DNA of 22,686 bases from an uncultured Pseudomonadota bacterium (GTDB taxonomy: Bacteria; Pseudomonadota; Alphaproteobacteria; CACZRW01). Positions 15,074 through 22,636 of this stretch are shown here, one piece after another. Where the stretch lies: assembly GCA_902783675.1 (NCBI GenBank), contig CACZRW010000047.1, positions 1-22,686 on the forward strand. Reading direction: 5' to 3'. The notes beneath the pieces are model-generated. The model worked only from the letters and a program-made list of their open reading frames with translations, did not search any database and had not been told where the DNA came from. The first letter of the stretch is position 1; the number at the start of each line of letters is the position of its first letter. The position numbers and the translations under genes were made by a program.

Positions 15074-16440
15074 GTGCAAACATTCTTATAGTTGATGATG
15101 AAAAGGATATCAGAATGCTCGTCGCGGGCATTCTGCAAGACGAAGGCTATAATGTCCTGGAAGCCGGAGACAGCGACGAAGCTTTATCCCTTTACAAAGG
15201 CGAAAGGCCCGATTTGGTTATTTTGGACATTTGGTTGGAAGGCAGCCCCCTTGACGGTATGGATATTCTAAAGGCAATCCGCGAACAGGACAGTGTCACA
15301 CCCGTAATCATGATGTCGGGCCACGGCAACATAGAAACCGCGGTCAGCTCCATAAAGGTCGGCGCTTATGACTTTATTGAAAAGCCGTTTAAGTCCGACC
15401 GCCTTTTGCTTGTCATAAAAAGAGCGCTTGAGAATAACCGCCTTAAACGAGAAAACGAGGATTTGCGCAGGCAAATGTTCGGCGATGAAGAACTTGTCGG
15501 CACATCTTTAAGCATGCAAATGCTGCGCCAAACCTTGAATAAAGCGGCCCCTACGCAATCTCGCATTATCATCACGGGCGCACCCGGCTCGGGTAAAGAA
15601 TTGGTGGCAAAGCAAATCCACCTGAAATCCAACCGCAAAGACGCTCCTTTCATGATTATAAATTGCGCAGGTTTAACCGACGACAGGGGCGAGGCTGAAA
15701 TCTTCGGCGAAGAGAAAAACGGCGAAGTCATCAAAACGGGCATTTTGGAAAAGGCGGACGGCGGCACGGTCCTTCTTGACGAAGTCCACGAAATGCCGAT
15801 AGGAATCCAAAGCAAAATGGTGAGATTTATCCAAGAGGAGGGCTTTGAACGCCTGCACGGCAACAAGCGCATTAAAAGCGACATTCGCTTTTTGTCCTCA
15901 TCAACCAAAGACCTCCTTGCCGAAGTAAAGGCAGGCAAACTTCGTGAGGACTTATACTATCGCCTGAATGTCATTCCCGTTCGAGTTCCTCCCTTAAAAG
16001 AAAGACGCGGCGACATAGCCCTTTTGGTATCCTATTTTCTAAATCGCTTCGCTACGATGAAGTCCAAAGATGCTCCGCATTTCAAAAACGACGCGCTTAC
16101 TTTGTTTGAAAGCTACGACTGGCCCGGCAATGTCCGCCAACTTAAAAACATTTTAGAATGGCTTATGATTATAAACGCCGAGGATTGCAAAGAAATAACC
16201 GCGGATATGCTACCTGCCGAAATTAACTCCTCTGCCCCCGATTCTTTGAGGTGGGAGCGCTCGGAATCCATAATGTCGCTACCTTTAAAAGACGCCAGAG
16301 ATGTATTTGAAAAAGAGTATCTGGAAGCGCAGTTAAAGCGCTTCGGCGATAATGTGTCCAAGACCGCGAGCTTTGTTGGTATGGAACGCTCGGCCCTTTA
16401 TCGCAAATTTAAAACTCTTGGCATTGATACCAAGAATTAA
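15070..16440 (+). CDS. ntrX: Response regulator NtrX, NtrC-like but without GAFTGA loop
   Basis: This 456-residue response regulator has a receiver domain (1-120) with acidic pocket Asp9/Asp10/Glu11, phospho-acceptor Asp53, Ser83 and Lys105. The AAA+ domain (about 140-380) has Walker A GAPGSGKE (170-177) and Walker B GTVLLDEVHE (232-241). A Fis-type helix-turn-helix follows at about 415-452 (VSKTASFVGMERSALYRKFK). Between EIFGEEK and GILEKADGG, where sigma-54 activators carry GAFTGA, it reads NGEVIKT, so productive sigma-54 contact is unlikely. As I recall, alphaproteobacterial NtrX proteins generally lack this loop and act as sigma-70 regulators or repressors. Its ATG overlaps the ntrY stop, so kinase and regulator are translationally coupled. 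trkA follows 24 bases later. Confidence 0.94.
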   Translation: MSANILIVDDEKDIRMLVAGILQDEGYNVLEAGDSDEALSLYKGERPDLVILDIWLEGSPLDGMDILKAIREQDSVTPVIMMSGHGNIETAVSSIKVGAYDFIEKPFKSDRLLLVIKRALENNRLKRENEDLRRQMFGDEELVGTSLSMQMLRQTLNKAAPTQSRIIITGAPGSGKELVAKQIHLKSNRKDAPFMIINCAGLTDDRGEAEIFGEEKNGEVIKTGILEKADGGTVLLDEVHEMPIGIQSKMVRFIQEEGFERLHGNKRIKSDIRFLSSSTKDLLAEVKAGKLREDLYYRLNVIPVRVPPLKERRGDIALLVSYFLNRFATMKSKDAPHFKNDALTLFESYDWPGNVRQLKNILEWLMIINAEDCKEITADMLPAEINSSAPDSLRWERSESIMSLPLKDARDVFEKEYLEAQLKRFGDNVSKTASFVGMERSALYRKFKTLGIDTKN

Positions 16441-16464
16441 GGAATAAGGAAAAGGAATAAGTCT

Positions 16465-17841
16465 ATGAAAACAATTATTTGCGGAGCAGGGCAAGTCGGC
16501 ACTGATATTGCCGAGTATCTGTCCGATGAGGCAGACTCGGTAACTTTAATAGATCCCGACATTAAACTGACCGACGAGCTGAACGAGAAAATAGATGTCA
16601 GGGCCATTGCCGGCAACGGCTCTTATCCGGATATTTTACAAGCCGCGGGTGCCGAGGACACGGATATGATTGTAGCGGTTACCCCTTCGGATGAGCTTAA
16701 TATGGTGATTTGCTCGGTTGCCCACTCTTTATTTAACATTCCCACCAAGATAGCTCGCATAAGAGCTCCCGAATACTTGGGCAGGCGCTGGCCGAAGCTC
16801 TACACCAAAGGCAATATCCCTATTGATGTTATCATATCTCCGGAGATGGAAATGGCTAAATCCATTACCAGAACTTTATCCGTCCCCGGTGCGTTGGAAG
16901 TCTTGCCTTTGGCGGACGGCAAGCTCTACCTTTTAGCCATGCGTTGCAAAAAGGATTGCCCTCTAATCAACACCCCTATTGAGAAAATAGGCGCAGTCGC
17001 CCCCGATTTGCACCTCAGCATCATAAGCATAATCCGCTCCGGTCACAGCCTTGTGCCGCATTCGGACGAGCAAATAGAGGAGCATGACGAGGTATACTTT
17101 CTTATCCCTTCCGAAGAAGTTGCCAAGGCAGGGGCTGCATTTGGCTACGACGAGCCGACCTCGGGCAAGATTATTATCTTTGGTGCGGGCAGGACAAGTC
17201 TTTTCCTTGCCGAGAGCTTGCTTGAAGCCGACTCTTCGCGCAACATCACCATAATTGAAAAGGATAGCCGGTTAGCCGAAGCCGCCGCTAACGCTCTTAC
17301 CGGCGTCAATGTCATAAACGGCGACTTTTTGGAATACGAGATATTAGAGGAAGCCGGCATAAGACAAGCCGAAACCGTCATAGCGCTGACTTCGTATGAT
17401 GAGGATAATATCCTTGGCGCGCTTTTGGCAAAACGCTACGGGGTAAGGCAAACTTTTTCCTTAACCGGTAAAATGGCGTATCACAGTCTGATTGCCAACT
17501 TGGGTATTGATGTCGTTTTGGATCCGAAGGCAGTGACCTTATCCGGCATTATTCGCAATGTCCGTAAAGGCTTCGTCAAATCGTCCTTTGCGATTGAAGG
17601 CGGGATTGCCGAGCTTTTGGAGATAGATATATCCGAGGAAACGGGACATATTCACAAAAAGGTCGGCAGCCTTGACCTGCCCAAAGGAGTATTCCTCGGT
17701 GCGGTTTTGCGAAGGGATAAGTTTATCGTCCCCACCGAGAACCTTACCTTTGACAAAGGCGATAAGCTCTTTTTCCTTGCCAGACACAATGCGGTTAAGT
17801 CATTGGAAAAAACATTTTCCGGCGGGCTCGGTCTGTTTTAG
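16465..17841 (+). CDS. trkA: Trk potassium uptake regulatory protein TrkA
   Basis: TrkA is the cytoplasmic nucleotide-binding (RCK/KTN) subunit that gates Trk-type potassium transporters. The 458-residue protein has two tandem TrkA-N plus TrkA-C units. The first begins IICGAGQVGTDIAEYL, with GNGSYPDILQAAGAEDTDM further on. The second begins near residue 232, IIIFGAGRTSLFLAESL, with GDFLEYEILEEAGI. The second glycine motif is GAGRTS rather than GxGxxG, so the first unit probably provides the better nucleotide site. Each unit is followed by a TrkA-C domain. AAGGA (16452-16456) lies 8 bases before the ATG. It sits between ntrX and hfq, its usual place in alphaproteobacteria. The membrane partner TrkH is not in this window. 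Confidence 0.95.
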   Translation: MKTIICGAGQVGTDIAEYLSDEADSVTLIDPDIKLTDELNEKIDVRAIAGNGSYPDILQAAGAEDTDMIVAVTPSDELNMVICSVAHSLFNIPTKIARIRAPEYLGRRWPKLYTKGNIPIDVIISPEMEMAKSITRTLSVPGALEVLPLADGKLYLLAMRCKKDCPLINTPIEKIGAVAPDLHLSIISIIRSGHSLVPHSDEQIEEHDEVYFLIPSEEVAKAGAAFGYDEPTSGKIIIFGAGRTSLFLAESLLEADSSRNITIIEKDSRLAEAAANALTGVNVINGDFLEYEILEEAGIRQAETVIALTSYDEDNILGALLAKRYGVRQTFSLTGKMAYHSLIANLGIDVVLDPKAVTLSGIIRNVRKGFVKSSFAIEGGIAELLEIDISEETGHIHKKVGSLDLPKGVFLGAVLRRDKFIVPTENLTFDKGDKLFFLARHNAVKSLEKTFSGGLGLF

Positions 17842-17925
17842 TATGGACTTTCAAATTAAAAGCGTTATATGCTATAAGCTCTTGATTGATACCACCGCAA
17901 CAATAAGAACAAAAGGAAGGCCAAA

Positions 17926-18186
17926 ATGTCAAATCTCAAAGAAGAAAATGTCCAGAACATGTTTTTAGAAACTTTAAAGAACAGCCGCGCTCCCGTCACG
18001 ATATTCTTGGTGTGCGGCGTCCGCTTACAGGGCGTTGTCACCCACTTTGACGACAAGACGATACTTCTTAAAAGGGAAGGGCATACGCAGCTTGTATTCA
18101 AGCATTCCGTATCAACGGTTATGCCCATTGACCCCATAGACATTGACGACATGGACGACTCGTCCGGTAAAAAGGGCAAGGCCTAG
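17926..18186 (+). CDS. hfq: RNA chaperone Hfq, with altered proximal-face residue
   Basis: Hfq is a hexameric Sm-like protein that pairs small RNAs with mRNAs. The 86-residue product has VQNMFLETL at its start, then PVTIFLVCGVRLQG (Sm1) and QLVFKHSVSTV (Sm2, KH at 59-60). Gln10 matches E. coli Gln8, but Asp9 is Asn11. The proximal-face Phe42 of E. coli is Lys44 here (HFDDKTILL), and the rim arginines RRER become KNSR. The short C-terminal tail is acidic (IDIDDMDD, 71-78) and then basic (KKGK). A strong AAGGAAGG (17913-17920) precedes the ATG. It lies between trkA and hflX, the classical position. Identity is secure. Whether the substitutions weaken uridine-tail binding is inference. Confidence 0.96.
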   Translation: MSNLKEENVQNMFLETLKNSRAPVTIFLVCGVRLQGVVTHFDDKTILLKREGHTQLVFKHSVSTVMPIDPIDIDDMDDSSGKKGKA

Positions 18187-18205
18187 GAAAGCTTAAAAAC
18201 AAAAA

Positions 18206-18213
18206 AAGGGAAG
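18206..18213 (+). promoter_or_regulatory. Ribosome binding site supporting the TTG start of hflX
   Basis: AAGGGAAG lies 10 bases before TTG 18224. No in-frame ATG or GTG occurs before the conserved N-terminal domain, so the rare TTG start is the best available. Confidence 0.5.
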
Positions 18214-18223
18214 TCATATAACA

Positions 18224-19546
18224 TTGCCACAAAAAGAAAAACAAAACGCCATTGTTATATATCCCGCTTTAGTAGTATCTCCGGCCAACTCTTCAAAAGC
18301 GCCGCTTCGTTCGTCTTCCGCCAGACTGGCCGAGGCGGTAGGGTTGGCCGAGGCAATATCCTTAAATGTAGTCTTTTCCGAAACCGTTAACCTTAGCAAT
18401 ATCAAGCCCGCGACCTTCATAGGTGCCGGCTCGGTTGAAAGAATCGGAGGCTTGGTAAAGGGCTTAGATGCGGATTTAGTCATCATGGACTGCCAGCTTT
18501 CCCCCATGCAGCAACGCAATTTGGAAAAAGTCTGGGGAGCAAAGGTTATTGACCGCACCGCCTTGATTTTGGAAATTTTCGGCGAGCGCGCCAGCACGAG
18601 AGAGGGTGTTTTGCAAGTGGAACTTGCGCACCTTTCATACCAAAAAAGCCGCCTTGTCAAAAGCTGGACCCACTTGGAAAGGCAGCGCGGCGGAGCGGGC
18701 TTTTTGGGCGGCCCCGGTGAAAAGCAAATTGAAATGGACCGCCGCATCATTGGCGAAAAAATCATAAAGCTCAAAAAGGATTTGGAAGCCGTAAAGAGGA
18801 CCAGAGGCCTTCACCGCAAGGCGCGAAGCCGCGTCCCTTATCCCGTTATTGCGCTTGTCGGCTATACCAACGCCGGTAAGTCCACGCTTTTTAATCATAT
18901 AACCGGTGCGGGCGTTTTGGCAAAGGACCAGTTATTCGCGACCCTTGATACTACTATGCGGCAAATCACCCTTCCTGCCGGCTCGCACGCTATTTTATCC
19001 GATACGGTCGGCTTTATCTCGGAACTCCCCACGGAACTAGTCGCCGCATTCAGAGCCACTTTAGAGGAAGTGCTGGAAGCCGACATTATCCTTCATGTCC
19101 GAGACTGCGCTCACCCCGATTCCGCCGCGCAAAAAGAAGATGTGCTGCAAGTTTTAAAAGGCCTCGGCGTCGGCGATAAGATGGAACATTCCATGATTGA
19201 GGTGCTGAACAAAGTCGATTTGCTTGATCCCGCCACTCGCTCGGGAATGCTTTCCTCCTCAAAGCGCAAAAATAAAGTCATTGCCGTATCTGCCGTTACG
19301 GGTGAGGGCTTGCCCCGCCTGCTTGAACTTATTGAAGAATATTTGAGCAGGTCGAAAATTGACTTTACCGTAAAAATCGACAGCTCCGACGGCGCAAAGA
19401 TTTCTTGGCTTTACCGCCACGCCGAAGTTATAAAACGCAAAGACGATGCTATGTTGTCCACTTTCTATGTCAGAATGGAAAAATCTGATATTGAAAGATT
19501 AAAAAGTATGCTAAAAGAAGTATCCGGAGACAAAGACAATGCTTGA
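18224..19546 (+). CDS. hflX: Ribosome-associated GTPase HflX
   Basis: HflX is a GTPase that binds the 50S subunit and helps split or rescue stalled ribosomes under stress. The 440-residue protein has the HflX N-terminal domain with ATFIGAGSVERI (63-74), DRTALILEIFGERASTREG (110-128), the glycine-rich linker GGAGFLGGPGEKQIEMDRR (156-174), and a coiled-coil stretch to about 200. The G domain follows: G1 GYTNAGKST (213-221), G3 DTVGFI, G4 NKVD and G5 SAVTGEG. A C-terminal domain of about 70 residues ends the protein. The start codon is probably TTG. Position directly after hfq is conserved in proteobacteria. It overlaps the next gene by 8 bases, so expression is likely coupled. Confidence 0.95.
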   Translation: MPQKEKQNAIVIYPALVVSPANSSKAPLRSSSARLAEAVGLAEAISLNVVFSETVNLSNIKPATFIGAGSVERIGGLVKGLDADLVIMDCQLSPMQQRNLEKVWGAKVIDRTALILEIFGERASTREGVLQVELAHLSYQKSRLVKSWTHLERQRGGAGFLGGPGEKQIEMDRRIIGEKIIKLKKDLEAVKRTRGLHRKARSRVPYPVIALVGYTNAGKSTLFNHITGAGVLAKDQLFATLDTTMRQITLPAGSHAILSDTVGFISELPTELVAAFRATLEEVLEADIILHVRDCAHPDSAAQKEDVLQVLKGLGVGDKMEHSMIEVLNKVDLLDPATRSGMLSSSKRKNKVIAVSAVTGEGLPRLLELIEEYLSRSKIDFTVKIDSSDGAKISWLYRHAEVIKRKDDAMLSTFYVRMEKSDIERLKSMLKEVSGDKDNA

Positions 19547-20342
19547 TACCATAACCGACATAGTGTCCGATATAATAGAAGACACCGCGCAAGAGTGCAT
19601 TCTGCCTTACTTTCGCCATTTAAAGGCAGGCGATATCACAACCAAAAAAAGCCCGAATGACTATGTCACCGTTGCGGATATAAAGGCCGAGCAGTATCTT
19701 TCGCAAAGACTTAAAAAGCTTGTTCCCGGTTCGGTTGTCTTAGGCGAAGAGGCCGCCTTTAAAAATCCGAAAGTTTTTGAGTCCCTTTGCTATCCCGATA
19801 CTACGGTTTGGATAATTGACCCCTTGGACGGCACAAAGAACTTCATCAAGGGGCAAAGCATCTTCGGCATCATTGTTTCAATGGTGATAAACGGCGAGAC
19901 GGTTGCCGGCTGGATAAACATTCCCTTGCATAAAAATGTCATGATTGCCGGCGAAAAGGGCTCGGGCGTTTGGAGCCAGGGCATAAAGCTTTGCACCACC
20001 AGCTTCAATAAAGAATTATGCCGCATGAAAGGCTCTTTAAGCATTGAGATTCCAAGCCTTAACGAAAAGATTCGCAGCAAATTATGGTGGGGCAGTGCGG
20101 CTTTTTCCTACGCCATGCTTCTTACGCGCAACATTCATTTTGCCATTTACCGCACCCACCCTTTGCAACCTTGGGACCACGCCGCCGGTGTTTTCTTACA
20201 TAAAGAGGCGGGAGGAGTAAGCGGATTTATTGACGGCTCGCAATATCGTCCTTTCCCTATCGACAGCACCTTAATCCTTGCTCCGGACGAGGAAATATGG
20301 CAGGAGTTGGCACATACGGTTAAAGCCGATGCCGCGCCTTAA
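19539..20342 (+). CDS. Inositol-monophosphatase-family phosphatase
   Basis: This 267-residue protein belongs to the Mg-dependent, lithium-sensitive phosphatase family (SuhB, CysQ, histidinol-phosphatase HisN). The metal-binding motifs are LGEEAA (Glu70/Glu71), IDPLDGTKNF (93-102, Asp94 and Asp97) and PWDHAAGVFLHKEAGG near 212-227. These define the family but not the substrate: inositol monophosphate, 3'-phosphoadenosine-5'-phosphate and histidinol phosphate are all possible. The ATG overlaps the end of hflX by 8 bases, with GGAGA shortly upstream, so it is probably translated from the hflX message. It closes the dusB-ntrYX-trkA-hfq-hflX run. No clear terminator follows within 70 bases. Confidence 0.88.
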   Translation: MLDTITDIVSDIIEDTAQECILPYFRHLKAGDITTKKSPNDYVTVADIKAEQYLSQRLKKLVPGSVVLGEEAAFKNPKVFESLCYPDTTVWIIDPLDGTKNFIKGQSIFGIIVSMVINGETVAGWINIPLHKNVMIAGEKGSGVWSQGIKLCTTSFNKELCRMKGSLSIEIPSLNEKIRSKLWWGSAAFSYAMLLTRNIHFAIYRTHPLQPWDHAAGVFLHKEAGGVSGFIDGSQYRPFPIDSTLILAPDEEIWQELAHTVKADAAP

Positions 20343-20366
20343 TTTCCTTTAAACCCGTATTATAAA
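20339..20366 (+). promoter_or_regulatory. Possible promoter of the aaxBC pair
   Basis: TTAATT (20339-20344) and TATAAA (20361-20366), with an overlapping TATTAT at 20358-20363, are 16 bases apart and lie just after the preceding stop codon. The -10 is good and the -35 poor. It would give a leader of about 115 bases before aaxB. Confidence 0.3.
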
Positions 20367-20413
20367 CTTAAGTCTATCTTCTTTTTTCTTCGCCGTTTGT
20401 CTTAAATGACTTT

Positions 20414-20455
20414 CAGGGGCGGTTTTCTTTAAGGGCTAAAGTCGGGCCGCCCCTG
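20414..20455 (+). promoter_or_regulatory. Two-stage hairpin in the aaxB leader
   Basis: CAGGGGCGG (20414-20422) pairs perfectly with CCGCCCCTG (20447-20455), 9 bp. Inside it CTTTA (20427-20431) pairs with TAAAG (20437-20441) around a 5-base loop. An alternative pairing exists: GACTTT (20408-20413) with AAAGTC (20438-20443). No T tract follows on either strand, so it is not a standard terminator. It could be a leader RNA switch or an mRNA-stabilising stem; the role is unknown. The ribosome binding site (20477-20482) is outside it. The rest of the 20343-20489 gap holds only a T-rich stretch (about 20378-20390) and the possible promoter. Confidence 0.55.
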
Positions 20456-20489
20456 CTTAAAAAACTTTATATCAAGAAGGAGATAGAAA

Positions 20490-21071
20490 ATGTTACTAGG
20501 AACCAGATATCCGACATTGGCATTTCATACGGGTGGAGCAGGTCAGGCTGATGACGGAATACCACCTCAGCCGTTTGAAACTTTTTGTTATGATTCCGCG
20601 CTTACCCAAGCCAAGATTCAAGACTTTAATGTTGTTCCCTACACTTCGGTTTTACCTCCCGAGCTGTTTAACAACATTGTTCCCGTTGAAAAGGTTGAAA
20701 AGAGCTTTAAACACGGTGCCGTTTTGGAGGTAATCATGGCAGGGCACGGAGCAGATGTCGCTGATCATAAGGCCATTGCCACCGGTATCGGTATATGCTG
20801 GGGCAAGGACAAAAAGGGCAACTTCCTTGGCGGTTGGGCCGCGGAGTATGTAGAGTTCTTTGATACCTTCATTGATGACGATATCGCCAAGGCTCACTGC
20901 GAAATGTGGCTTACCAAATCTTTGAATCACGAACTGATGTTGAGAGATGTTGAAAAGCACAGCGAGTTCCAATTCTTCCACAACTTTGTGAACATTAAGC
21001 AGCGTTTTGGATATTCTCTGACGGCTCTGGGCTTTTTGAACTTTGAAACCACAGATCCCGTAAAGCTTTAA
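20490..21071 (+). CDS. aaxB: Pyruvoyl-dependent arginine decarboxylase, AaxB type
   Basis: This enzyme decarboxylates L-arginine to agmatine, consuming a proton. The 193-residue proenzyme would self-cleave before Ser53 in VVPYTSVLPPEL to give a short beta chain and a larger alpha chain whose Ser53 becomes the pyruvoyl cofactor. Glu80 in GAVLEVIMAGHG matches the catalytic glutamate region. The segments TRYPTLAFHTGG, PPQPFETFCYDSAL, ATGIGICWGKD, GGWAAEYVEFF and HSEFQFFHN are, as I recall it, nearly identical to chlamydial AaxB, much closer than archaeal PvlArgDC. AAGGAG (20477-20482) is 7 bases before the ATG. A leader hairpin precedes it and a strong terminator follows, before the antiporter gene aaxC. 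The chlamydial partner porin AaxA is not present here. Substrate assignment rests on family and neighbour. Confidence 0.92.
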   Translation: MLLGTRYPTLAFHTGGAGQADDGIPPQPFETFCYDSALTQAKIQDFNVVPYTSVLPPELFNNIVPVEKVEKSFKHGAVLEVIMAGHGADVADHKAIATGIGICWGKDKKGNFLGGWAAEYVEFFDTFIDDDIAKAHCEMWLTKSLNHELMLRDVEKHSEFQFFHNFVNIKQRFGYSLTALGFLNFETTDPVKL

Positions 21072-21081
21072 GAAAACAAAC

Positions 21082-21116
21082 AGGCGAGGAAAATCAACAC
21101 TTCCTCGCCTTTTTTT
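21082..21116 (+). terminator. Strong intrinsic terminator between aaxB and aaxC
   Basis: AGGCGAGGAA (21082-21091) pairs perfectly with TTCCTCGCCT (21101-21110) around a 9-base loop and runs into a tract of T residues to 21116. The aaxC ribosome binding site AAGGAG (21123-21128) begins about 6 bases later, leaving no room for a new promoter, so aaxC must depend on read-through or on a promoter inside aaxB. Confidence 0.9.
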
Positions 21117-21134
21117 CTTTTTAAGGAGAATAAA

Positions 21135-22601
21135 ATGAGTGATACAAACAAGAAAATAAGCAAAGGCGGGTTGGGCGTATTGGCACTTTCCGCAATTGTT
21201 ATAAGCTCGATGATAGGCGGCGGAGTTTATAACCTTCCCCAAAACATGGCCTCGGTCGCAGGGGCGGGAGCGGTTATTATCGCTTGGCTCATCACCGGCA
21301 TCGGCATTTACTTCATCGCCAATTCTTTCCGCGTGCTATCCGTAGTAAAACCAGACCTAAAAGCCGGTATTTACATGTATTCAAGAGAAGGCTTCGGACC
21401 ATACATGGGCTTTACGATAGGGTGGGGCTATTGGCTTTGCCAGATATTCGGAAATGTAGGCTACGCCGTCATTACCATGGACGCGCTTAACTACTTCTTC
21501 CCGCCATATTTTGAAGGAGGCAATAACCTCTATTCAATCATAGGCGGCTCAATCATAATATGGGTGTTTAACTTCCTTGTATTAAAGGGCGTAAAACAGG
21601 CGACTATCGTCAATATCATAGGAACATCAGCTAACTTCATTGCTTTAACTTTGTTTGCTATAATATTGATTTTTATGTTTAATATCGACAAGTTCTCTTT
21701 CGACTTCTGGGGCCACATGGTAGGCGGCGGCGAAAAGGATCTTGGCTCCATTCCCGACCAAGTCAAAGCGACAATGCTGGTCACTCTTTGGGCCTTTATA
21801 GGTATTGAAGGCGCGGTGGTCATGTCCGGCAAAGCCAAGAGTCAGCAAGATGTGAGCCGTGCAACCATAATAGGCTTTATCGGCTGTCTTACCATCTACG
21901 CACTTCTTTCGCTTTTGCCGTTTGGCTTTATGACCCAAGCGGAAATAGGCGCGGCCGCACCTCCTTCCACGGCGGCGGTTTTGGAAAGAGCCGTCGGACC
22001 TTGGGGCAGCTGGCTTATGAATGCCGGCATGTTGATAGCGGTCTTATCCAGCTGGCTGGCTTGGACCATGATTGCCTCGGCAATTCCTCATGCTGCCGGA
22101 GAGAACGGCACTTTCCCGAAGGTTTTTGCCAAGACTAACAAGAACGAAGCTCCCTGCGTGTCGCTTTGGGTTACCAGCATCATCATGCAAATAACCATGA
22201 TTTTGGTTTACTTCGCGGACGACGCTTGGAACACGATGTTAAGCATAACAGGCGTAATGGTCCTGCCCGCCTATCTTACCAGCACGGCCTACTTATGGAA
22301 GCTTTGCGAGGACGGCGAGTATCCGACAACGGGCGTATCGGTAAAAAGAAGCACTTCTTTACTAAGCGGTATTCTGGGCTCGGTATTTGCCGTTTGGCTT
22401 TTGTATTCTGCCGGAGTTTCATATTTGCTTATGGCGGTATGCTTCTTGGCAATCGGCATTCCCGTCTTTATATGGGCGAGAATGGAGGCCAAGGACGGCA
22501 AACCGATTTTCACCTGCGGAGAAAAGATACTTGCCGGCGCTATCATTGCGATAGCAATTGCCGCGATTGTCTTTTTCTGCCAAGGGATAATCAAGGTATA
22601 G
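21135..22601 (+). CDS. aaxC: Arginine/agmatine antiporter, AaxC type (APC family)
   Basis: This 488-residue inner-membrane transporter of the APC superfamily, with about 12 hydrophobic helices, would exchange external arginine for internal agmatine. TM1 has the unwound substrate-binding motif SSMIGGGVYNLPQ (25-37). TM6 has LWAFIGIEGA, placing Trp219 and Glu225 where AdiC has its substrate-stacking tryptophan (Trp202) and nearby glutamate (Glu208). GIYMYSREGFGP and IGWGYWLCQIFGNVGYA resemble chlamydial AaxC as I remember it, more than E. coli AdiC. The ATG is preceded by AAGGAG at 21123-21128. The gene is the second of a pair with the pyruvoyl arginine decarboxylase, as in Chlamydiae, and a terminator follows. 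The antiport partner is inferred from this pairing. Confidence 0.93.
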   Translation: MSDTNKKISKGGLGVLALSAIVISSMIGGGVYNLPQNMASVAGAGAVIIAWLITGIGIYFIANSFRVLSVVKPDLKAGIYMYSREGFGPYMGFTIGWGYWLCQIFGNVGYAVITMDALNYFFPPYFEGGNNLYSIIGGSIIIWVFNFLVLKGVKQATIVNIIGTSANFIALTLFAIILIFMFNIDKFSFDFWGHMVGGGEKDLGSIPDQVKATMLVTLWAFIGIEGAVVMSGKAKSQQDVSRATIIGFIGCLTIYALLSLLPFGFMTQAEIGAAAPPSTAAVLERAVGPWGSWLMNAGMLIAVLSSWLAWTMIASAIPHAAGENGTFPKVFAKTNKNEAPCVSLWVTSIIMQITMILVYFADDAWNTMLSITGVMVLPAYLTSTAYLWKLCEDGEYPTTGVSVKRSTSLLSGILGSVFAVWLLYSAGVSYLLMAVCFLAIGIPVFIWARMEAKDGKPIFTCGEKILAGAIIAIAIAAIVFFCQGIIKV

Positions 22602-22636
22602 CCTGATAGCCTGACAAGGGCAAAAACTCCCAAGAC

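Noticed and set aside
15366..15938. Minus-strand open frame (190 codons) inside ntrX
   Set aside because: It is antisense to the receiver and AAA+ domains of ntrX, with no conserved motif; treated as a shadow.
18214..18774. Minus-strand open frame (186 codons) opposite hflX
   Set aside because: It is antisense to the conserved HflX N-terminal domain and lacks a motif.
20408..20455. Possible H-type pseudoknot in the aaxB leader (GACTTT/AAAGTC with CAGGGGCGG/CCGCCCCTG)
   Set aside because: The arms are in pseudoknot order, but there is no linker between the first two arms, which would make it hard to form. Mutually exclusive hairpins are more likely, so I report only alternative pairing.
20652..21242. 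Minus-strand open frame (196 codons) over aaxB, the terminator and the start of aaxC
   Set aside because: It crosses two real genes and an intrinsic terminator on the opposite strand, and its sequence resembles nothing I know.
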